NCBI GenBank assembly: GCA_964346395.1
Contig: CAYFUT010000091.1
Location: 1 to 9,172 of the forward strand
From: CAYFUT01 sp964346395
GTDB lineage: Bacteria; Bacillota; Halanaerobiia; Halobacteroidales; Halobacteroidaceae
DNA length: 9,172 nt
Reading direction: 5' to 3'
Shown here: positions 5,443-9,172 of the stretch, in pieces
Layout: each line of letters starts with the position of its first letter
How positions within the stretch are numbered: position 1 is the first letter of the stretch
The notes under the pieces: generated by a model
The model's input: only the letters and a program-made list of their open reading frames with translations
Databases searched by the model: none
Told to the model about the DNA's origin: nothing
Program-made: the position numbers and the translations under genes

Positions 5443-6159
5443 TCACATTTTAAACTTCTCTCCTAAATAAAATTTACGGGCTACTTCACTGTCCGCAATT
5501 TCATCCGCCGTTCCGGACAGCAAAATTTCTCCTTCGTGCATGATATAGGCGCGGTCAGTAATTTCTAGGGTCTCCCGTACGCTATGGTCAGTAATCAACA
5601 CGCCTAACTCTCTCTCTTTTAAATGCGCTACAATATCCTGAATATCATTAACGGCAATCGGATCTACCCCCGCAAAAGGTTCATCCAGTAAAATATAGTC
5701 CGGGTCAGTTACCAGAGCGCGGGCAATCTCCACCCGCCTTCGTTCGCCCCCGGAGAGCATATAACCTTTGCGGTCGCGGATATATTCAATATCAAATTCC
5801 GCCAGCAGTGATTCCATAATTTCCTGATTATCTTCCGGGCGGTCAATCATCTCTAAAATAGCCATAATATTTTCCGCCACCGTCAAATTGCGAAAAACAG
5901 ACGCTTCCTGCGCCAAATAACCAATCCCGCGTTCCGCCCGCTTATGCATCGGCAGCTTAGTGATCTGATTTCCATTTAATTTAACCTGCCCGCCGTTAGG
6001 GCGGATCAGCCCTACTACCATATAAAACGTGGTTGTTTTCCCCGCTCCATTCGGGCCTAAAATTCCCACAATTTCTCCTTTTTCTACCTCAAAGTTAACT
6101 TTATCCACCACATTTTTATTATCATAAGTCTTGACTAAATTTTCCCCTTTAATCGGCAT
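5443..6159 (-). CDS. lptB: LptB, ATPase of the LPS transporter
   Basis: Cytoplasmic ATP-binding subunit that powers LPS extraction. Positions from the chosen ATG (238 residues): Walker A GPNGAGKT (35-42), Q-loop YLAQEAS (81-87), signature LSGGE (135-139), Walker B ILLDEP (156-161, catalytic E160), switch His H192 in ITDHSVRET, and the LptB-type ending YLGEKF. LVKTYDNKNVVDKVNFEV and MHKRAERGIGYLAQE are characteristic of LptB rather than of other ABC ATPases. Start ATG 6157-6159 is preferred to the GTG three codons upstream, because AGGGTGATC (6163-6171) is well placed only for the ATG. It overlaps lptA by 11 bases. Neighbours lptA, lptC and the permease complete the transporter. Confidence 0.95.
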   Translation of the reverse strand: MPIKGENLVKTYDNKNVVDKVNFEVEKGEIVGILGPNGAGKTTTFYMVVGLIRPNGGQVKLNGNQITKLPMHKRAERGIGYLAQEASVFRNLTVAENIMAILEMIDRPEDNQEIMESLLAEFDIEYIRDRKGYMLSGGERRRVEIARALVTDPDYILLDEPFAGVDPIAVNDIQDIVAHLKERELGVLITDHSVRETLEITDRAYIMHEGEILLSGTADEIADSEVARKFYLGEKFKM

Positions 6160-6796
6160 TCTGATCACCCTGGTCGGCCGGTAGTGTTAATTTGCTTCTA
6201 CCCTTAACCTTTACTTTTTCCGCTTCCAAATCCACAATTACCTTCGGCCCCGTGATGCGCCGTTCATTCTGCACCACCACAACATTTCCTATCAACACTA
6301 TTTCCTGCTTCTTGCGGCTGTACTCCAGTTTATCAGCATCAGCTACTATATTCTGTTCTTTTTCTTCTAAATGAGCATTCCCGATTACTTCCCAATAATC
6401 AGCAGCTAAATCAACTTTAAATTTATCGCCGGTAATAGTTGCTTGTTCCCGCAGCAGCCGGGGACTGCCCGTTAACACAGCTGTCTCTGCCTTATAATCT
6501 AGCTCTAACCGCTGCGACTGTAGTTCGCTTCCTTCCTGCTTCACCACTACTTTTCCTTCCGCTTCTACCTTATCTAAATCTTGTTTCCCCGTTAGCCGCT
6601 GACACTGTAGGGTAATTCCCGAGCGAACTAAAATTACTTCCCCCGTAGCTACTACTTTCCCATTTGCATCATCAAGCACCATTTCATCAGCCGTCAATTC
6701 CATTTGGTTCTGCTTACTAGCTGCCCAACCTACTGCTGTCAAAGCCGTTAAACTAACCACTAAGATTACCAGCACTAAACAACGCTGCTTATTCAC
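6149..6796 (-). CDS. lptA: LptA, periplasmic LPS bridge protein (OstA-like)
   Basis: Periplasmic beta-jellyroll protein that polymerises into the bridge carrying LPS across the periplasm. From the chosen GTG start (6794-6796) it has 215 residues: a signal peptide opening MNKQRCLVLV with probable cleavage after GWA (25), then the OstA/LptA fold with the repeated strand pattern MELTADEMVLDDANGKVVATGEV, ending in the KVKGRSKLTLP region. The ATG 12 codons upstream would add a polar stretch ahead of the signal peptide, lies inside lptC and has no ribosome site, whereas AGGTGAT (6801-6807) sits just before the GTG. It overlaps lptC by 8 bases and lptB by 11. Sequence divergence in the family is high; context and fold pattern together make the call firm. 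Confidence 0.88.
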   Translation of the reverse strand: MNKQRCLVLVILVVSLTALTAVGWAASKQNQMELTADEMVLDDANGKVVATGEVILVRSGITLQCQRLTGKQDLDKVEAEGKVVVKQEGSELQSQRLELDYKAETAVLTGSPRLLREQATITGDKFKVDLAADYWEVIGNAHLEEKEQNIVADADKLEYSRKKQEIVLIGNVVVVQNERRITGPKVIVDLEAEKVKVKGRSKLTLPADQGDQNAD

Positions 6797-7370
6797 CTTG
6801 ATCACCTGCTTTAGTATAAATTGCCCGTACATTACCCTTTAATCTTACTTTCCTTAAATTCATCTGCGTAATGAAGCTGTCCGCAGTAATTTTAACTCCC
6901 GGTTTCTCCAACACTACATTCCCCCGCCCCGTTAACTGGTTTTTAGCTTCATTCCAGTTTAATTTATCTGTTTTCAGCATTCTTTCTTCATTCTGCACAG
7001 TAATCGGACCATCTAGAGATAAAAACCCGGTTTTAGTATCAGCCTCTCCTTCTGCAGCTGTTAAACTAACCAGTTGGCTGCCCTGTTCATACACTTCCGC
7101 TGTTATCTGCTGTAAAGCAACGCGGGAAGAATCTTCAAACTGCTTAATTTCTTCTGCTTTCAACTCCCACTTGGTAGTACCGTCTTCACTAAATAAAGTA
7201 ATTGCCGCTTGCTCCAATTTAGTACTAGCCTCATCCTTTTTTTCCTGAACAGAATGATCAGAAATATTGGTCTCCGGCTGAGAATTAGAAAAATAAAATT
7301 TATTAATTAATAATCCCATTCCTACTACCAGTAAAATAATAATAATTATTATAAGTCCCTGCTTTTTCAT
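6789..7370 (-). CDS. lptC: LptC, membrane-anchored periplasmic LPS transfer protein
   Basis: Bitopic inner-membrane protein that accepts LPS from the permease and hands it to LptA. 193 residues from ATG 7368-7370: MKKQG, one uninterrupted hydrophobic helix (about 6-23), an Asp/Glu/Ser linker, then the LptC/OstA-like beta domain from about residue 45, with TKWELKAEEIKQFED, LTAAEGEADTKTGFLSLDG and the closing VRLKGNVRAIY. The longer frame to 7421 is discarded: GGAGG lies 10 bases before ATG 7370 and the extra residues overlap lpxL. The start shares one base with the lpxL stop (TGATG). Length fits LptC (about 190). Low sequence conservation is normal; operon position secures the call. Confidence 0.88.
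   Translation of the reverse strand: MKKQGLIIIIIILLVVGMGLLINKFYFSNSQPETNISDHSVQEKKDEASTKLEQAAITLFSEDGTTKWELKAEEIKQFEDSSRVALQQITAEVYEQGSQLVSLTAAEGEADTKTGFLSLDGPITVQNEERMLKTDKLNWNEAKNQLTGRGNVVLEKPGVKITADSFITQMNLRKVRLKGNVRAIYTKAGDQGE
6801..6807 (-). promoter_or_regulatory. Ribosome-binding site that selects the GTG start of lptA
   Basis: The minus strand reads AGGTGAT, 4 bases before GTG 6794-6796. The same AGGxTGATC arrangement precedes the lptB ATG (6163-6171). Choosing it gives a clean signal peptide. Confidence 0.65.
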
Positions 7371-8248
7371 CAAGCATCTGCCTCCGGTTCCGTCTTCCAG
7401 CGGCGGTGCAGCCACAGCCACTGTTCCGGATAGTCTCTAATTTTAGTCTCCAGCGAAGCAGTTAACTCCTGCAAAATAGCAGTCTGTTCTTCCTGCGAAG
7501 CATCTTCCGACACTTCTACCGGCGGGTCAATTATTAATCGGTACTCCTGCGGTGCTTCTCTAACTAAATAAACCGGTAAAACTACTGCTTCCGCTTTCTG
7601 GGCCAACACTACCGGACCCTGCGGAGTAGAAGCCGGCTGGTGAAAGAAGTCGACAAATACACCCCGCCCCCGCGCATCTTGATCGCCTAAAATCATTAAT
7701 ATTTCATTATTTAACAGCGCTTTGAAAGCACTCTTTACTTCATCACGATAGTCAAAAACAGTACCGCCCAAACTCTCTCTAATCCGCCATAATTCTTCCG
7801 TGATTAAATCATTCCCGCGCTGCTGCGCTAGAGCATTCATCGGATAGCCGAGAGCAGAAAAATAAAGCCCCAGCAGCTCCCAGTTGCCCAGATGCCCGGT
7901 AAAGAAGATAATTCCTTGCTCCTGCTGATAAGCCTGCTGGAAGTGTTCCCAGCCTTCTACTTCAATCCGCTGCTTAAAATCAGCCAGACTCCAGCCTTCT
8001 ACGCACAGCACTTCAATTGCCGTCAGGAGTAAATCCTGAAAAACTTCCTTAACCAGTTTTTCCGCCTGATCTTGTGAATAACCAAGCGCCTGCTGTATAT
8101 TCTTTACCCCCAACTCCCGCCTGTCGCGGACTAAATAAAATAATACACTTCCCAATCCCTGCGCTAGATAATAATTTATTTTATTAGGCAGAAGATTCAC
8201 TACTGCTTCCACAAATTTAAGGGCATAATACGCTACCTTCTCGCCCAT
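7370..8248 (-). CDS. Lipid A late acyltransferase (LpxL/HtrB family)
   Basis: Inner-membrane enzyme that moves a fatty acyl chain from acyl-ACP onto a hydroxyl-linked chain of Kdo-lipid A. 292 residues. The catalytic HX4E motif reads HLGNWE with H119 and E124, after FFTG. Further family blocks are MILGDQDARGRGVFVDFF (185-202), TPQGPVVLAQKA (208-219) and the closing PEQWLWLHRRWK. A weak N-terminal hydrophobic segment (about 12-40) fits membrane attachment. Start ATG 8246-8248 follows GGGGAG. It is the first gene of the coupled lpt operon, sharing one base with lptC. Which position of lipid A it acylates cannot be read from sequence; only one such enzyme is seen here, so lipid A may be penta-acylated unless others lie elsewhere. 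Confidence 0.9.
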   Translation of the reverse strand: MGEKVAYYALKFVEAVVNLLPNKINYYLAQGLGSVLFYLVRDRRELGVKNIQQALGYSQDQAEKLVKEVFQDLLLTAIEVLCVEGWSLADFKQRIEVEGWEHFQQAYQQEQGIIFFTGHLGNWELLGLYFSALGYPMNALAQQRGNDLITEELWRIRESLGGTVFDYRDEVKSAFKALLNNEILMILGDQDARGRGVFVDFFHQPASTPQGPVVLAQKAEAVVLPVYLVREAPQEYRLIIDPPVEVSEDASQEEQTAILQELTASLETKIRDYPEQWLWLHRRWKTEPEADA

Positions 8249-8338
8249 CTTCTAACACTCCCCGCAATGTAGTTAAATATACAGATAGTTTATAGTTGAT
8301 ATGGTTTCTATGGATATGTTTTTTATGGTTTTCATGGA

Positions 8339-8354
8339 GAGTCTGCTAAGACTC
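8339..8354. other. Small hairpin in the kdsC-lpxL intergenic region
   Basis: GAGTCT (8339-8344) pairs with AGACTC (8349-8354) around a 4-base loop. It lies 12 bases from the larger hairpin at 8366-8395. No T run follows on the minus strand. It may be part of a leader structure ahead of lpxL. Confidence 0.35.
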
Positions 8355-8365
8355 GTAAGATTTTC

Positions 8366-8395
8366 ATAGCCAGGGTTGGTTTTTACCCTGGCTAT
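8366..8395. other. Perfect 11-bp hairpin upstream of lpxL
   Basis: ATAGCCAGGGT (8366-8376) and ACCCTGGCTAT (8385-8395) form a perfect stem with an 8-base loop. On the minus strand it is followed by GAAAATC rather than by a T run, so it is at best a weak terminator after kdsC. A processing site, attenuator or relic of a mobile element are alternatives. Confidence 0.5.
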
Positions 8396-8396
8396 A

Positions 8397-8461
8397 CAGT
8401 TGACAGTTAGCAGTTAAAACCTAAAAATCGTTGATAGTTAAAAGACAAAAATCAGTTAAAA
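8397..8461 (+). repeat. Heptanucleotide repeat array, left arm (inverted relative to 8555-8622)
   Basis: Consecutive seven-base units GTTGACA, GTTAGCA, GTTAAAA (8399-8419), then GTTGATA, GTTAAAA (8430-8443) and a further GTTAAAA at 8455. The first 24 bases from 8396 match the reverse complement of the right array with about four differences. Such TTGACA-type heptads are scattered between genes in many bacteria. Confidence 0.6.
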
Positions 8462-8470
8462 AATAATTTA

Positions 8471-8554
8471 TCATACCTGACTATAATAATCATAGAACCC
8501 AGATCCACTATATCTCTCATTTGCCTGCTCAATAAGTTCCTCTTTTTGTTGTTT
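8471..8554 (-). pseudogene. Orphan coding tail (27 codons and a stop), possibly the displaced end of kdsC
   Basis: Minus-strand frame with no start codon: a charged KEELIEQAN stretch, then ERYSGSGFYDYYSQV and TGA at 8471-8473. It reads like the end of a protein rather than noise, and an in-frame stop (8555-8557) lies at its left edge exactly where the right heptad array begins. It may be the original C-terminus of kdsC, cut off by insertion of the array, or a remnant of another gene. Low certainty. Confidence 0.3.
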
Positions 8555-8622
8555 CTAACTGTCAATTGTCAACTGTACACTGTCAATTATTATTTTTATC
8601 TGTCAACTGTACATTGTCAATT
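8555..8622 (-). repeat. Heptanucleotide repeat array, right arm, forming the 3' end of kdsC
   Basis: Two 22-base units (8567-8588 and 8601-8622) differ at one base with a period of 34. Read on the minus strand they are heptads ATTGACA, RTGTACA, GTTGACA, with extra ATTGACA and GTTAGAA units. The array supplies the last residues and the TGA stop (8617-8619) of kdsC. Confidence 0.75.
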
Positions 8623-9114
8623 GGTTTTATACTCCAAAACAAGTTCTACCGCTTCTCTTACTGCTCCCCTGCCGCCTTCTCTTTCCGTCACGTAGTCTGC
8701 TTCCTCTTTTACTTTATCAACCCCATTGGCAACTGTCAATGCCAATCCGACCCGTTCCAAAATCGGCAGGTCATTTACGTCATCGCCAATATAGGCTACT
8801 TCTTCCGCCGTAATCCCCTGCTTTGCCAATAAGTTATTAAAAACTTCCACTTTATCCTTTATATTCTGATGCACTTCGTCAATTGCCAGTTCATCAGCCC
8901 GCTGCCGGACTAATTTCGACTCCCGACCAGTGATAATTGCCACTTCAATCCCGGCTTCCTGGGCCAACTTCAACCCCATACCGTCCTGCACGTGAAAGAA
9001 TTTTAATTCCTCCCCATCATTGCCCAGCACAATCCGGCCGTCCGTCAAAACTCCATCCACATCGGTTATAAATAGTTCTATTTTTTCCGCCTTTTTCTGC
9101 AACTTAGGCGTCAT
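8617..9114 (-). CDS. kdsC: KdsC, 3-deoxy-D-manno-octulosonate-8-phosphate phosphatase
   Basis: HAD-superfamily phosphatase that removes phosphate from Kdo-8-phosphate to give free Kdo, the sugar joining lipid A to the LPS core. 165 residues. Motif 1 is DVDGVLTD with nucleophile D18 and acid/base D20. Motif 2 is ITGR with T62, motif 3 Lys K88, motif 4 GDDVNDL (D111, D112). QDGMGLKLAQEAG and GGRGAVRE are KdsC-specific. No cap domain is present, as expected for this tetrameric subclass. Start ATG 9112-9114 is chosen because GGAGGG lies 7 bases before it; the GTG five codons upstream overlaps that site. The last residues (KTN) and stop fall inside a repeat array, so the C-terminus may be altered. 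A 368-base gap separates it from the lpx/lpt operon. The 58 bases upstream show no clear gene or promoter. Confidence 0.93.
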   Translation of the reverse strand: MTPKLQKKAEKIELFITDVDGVLTDGRIVLGNDGEELKFFHVQDGMGLKLAQEAGIEVAIITGRESKLVRQRADELAIDEVHQNIKDKVEVFNNLLAKQGITAEEVAYIGDDVNDLPILERVGLALTVANGVDKVKEEADYVTEREGGRGAVREAVELVLEYKTN

Positions 9115-9172
9115 CAGTAATCCCTCCACAACTAATAAAAATTGCTATTAATTTTATATTTTACACTTTTTC

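Noticed and set aside
4975..5466. Plus-strand open frame of 163 codons opposite the permease gene
   Set aside because: It is the antisense of a clearly coding lptF/G frame and shows no family motif or plausible protein pattern. The other plus-strand frames (for example 1975-2421, 1179-1442, 6871-7248) are shadows in the same way.
6160..6168. GTG start of lptB at 6168
   Set aside because: The best ribosome site (AGGGTGATC) overlaps this GTG and is spaced for the ATG at 6159.
8249..8338. Promoter for the lpxL-lpt operon
   Set aside because: Several TATAAA/TATATT-like strings occur, but none has a recognisable -35 at 16-18 bases, so no site can be chosen.
8397..8622. CRISPR array
   Set aside because: The repeated units are 7-base heptads without unique spacers of even length, and no cas genes are present.
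9130..9172. Promoter for kdsC
   Set aside because: AT-rich with a TATAAA-like string, but no convincing -35 at proper spacing before the window ends; kdsC may be served by genes upstream outside the window.

Overview
The window looks like chromosome of an outer-membrane-bearing, probably halophilic member of the Firmicutes; a Halanaerobiales-type bacterium is the best guess. Three things point there. An LPS/Kdo export gene set (kdsC, lpxL-like, lptC, lptA, lptB, lptF/G) sits beside a DUF3084 gene and a YqgF-like RNase H gene typical of Firmicutes. The Shine-Dalgarno sites are strong and Firmicutes-like. A secreted beta-barrel-like protein is extremely rich in Asp and Glu. Negativicutes are the main alternative. 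This assignment is inferred from gene content, not from a search.

All ten genes lie on the minus strand, so transcription runs from high to low coordinates. At the right end, kdsC (8617-9114) makes free Kdo. A 368-base gap (8249-8616) follows, holding heptanucleotide TTGACA-type repeats, an 11-bp hairpin and a possible orphaned coding tail. Then comes a tightly coupled operon (4332-8248): lpxL-like acyltransferase, lptC, lptA, lptB and one LptF/LptG permease, with overlaps of 1, 8 and 11 nt and a 13-nt gap. Together these finish lipid A and carry it from the inner membrane into the periplasm. Terminator 4098-4124 closes this unit. Its 3' region also carries two diverged copies of a ~73-bp element, each ending in a plus-strand terminator-like hairpin.

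An assembly gap of exactly 100 N (3898-3997) is flanked by the same 21 bases on both sides, so it probably hides little or nothing. Next is a DUF3084 membrane/coiled-coil gene translationally coupled to a small YqgF-like nuclease gene (2501-3864). cheW (1935-2390) follows behind a clear sigma-A promoter.

The left part is the most unusual. A perfect 225-bp sequence is present twice in tandem (1470-1694 and 1696-1920). Each copy contains promoter-like motifs (one resembling sigma-28, one sigma-A), a tetO-like palindrome, a small hairpin and an extended Shine-Dalgarno sequence with no properly spaced start codon. This duplicated leader lies upstream of the acidic outer-membrane protein gene (80-1381), which ends at a strong terminator (26-58). 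The architecture suggests a highly expressed envelope protein with a stabilised mRNA leader, though an assembly duplication must be excluded.
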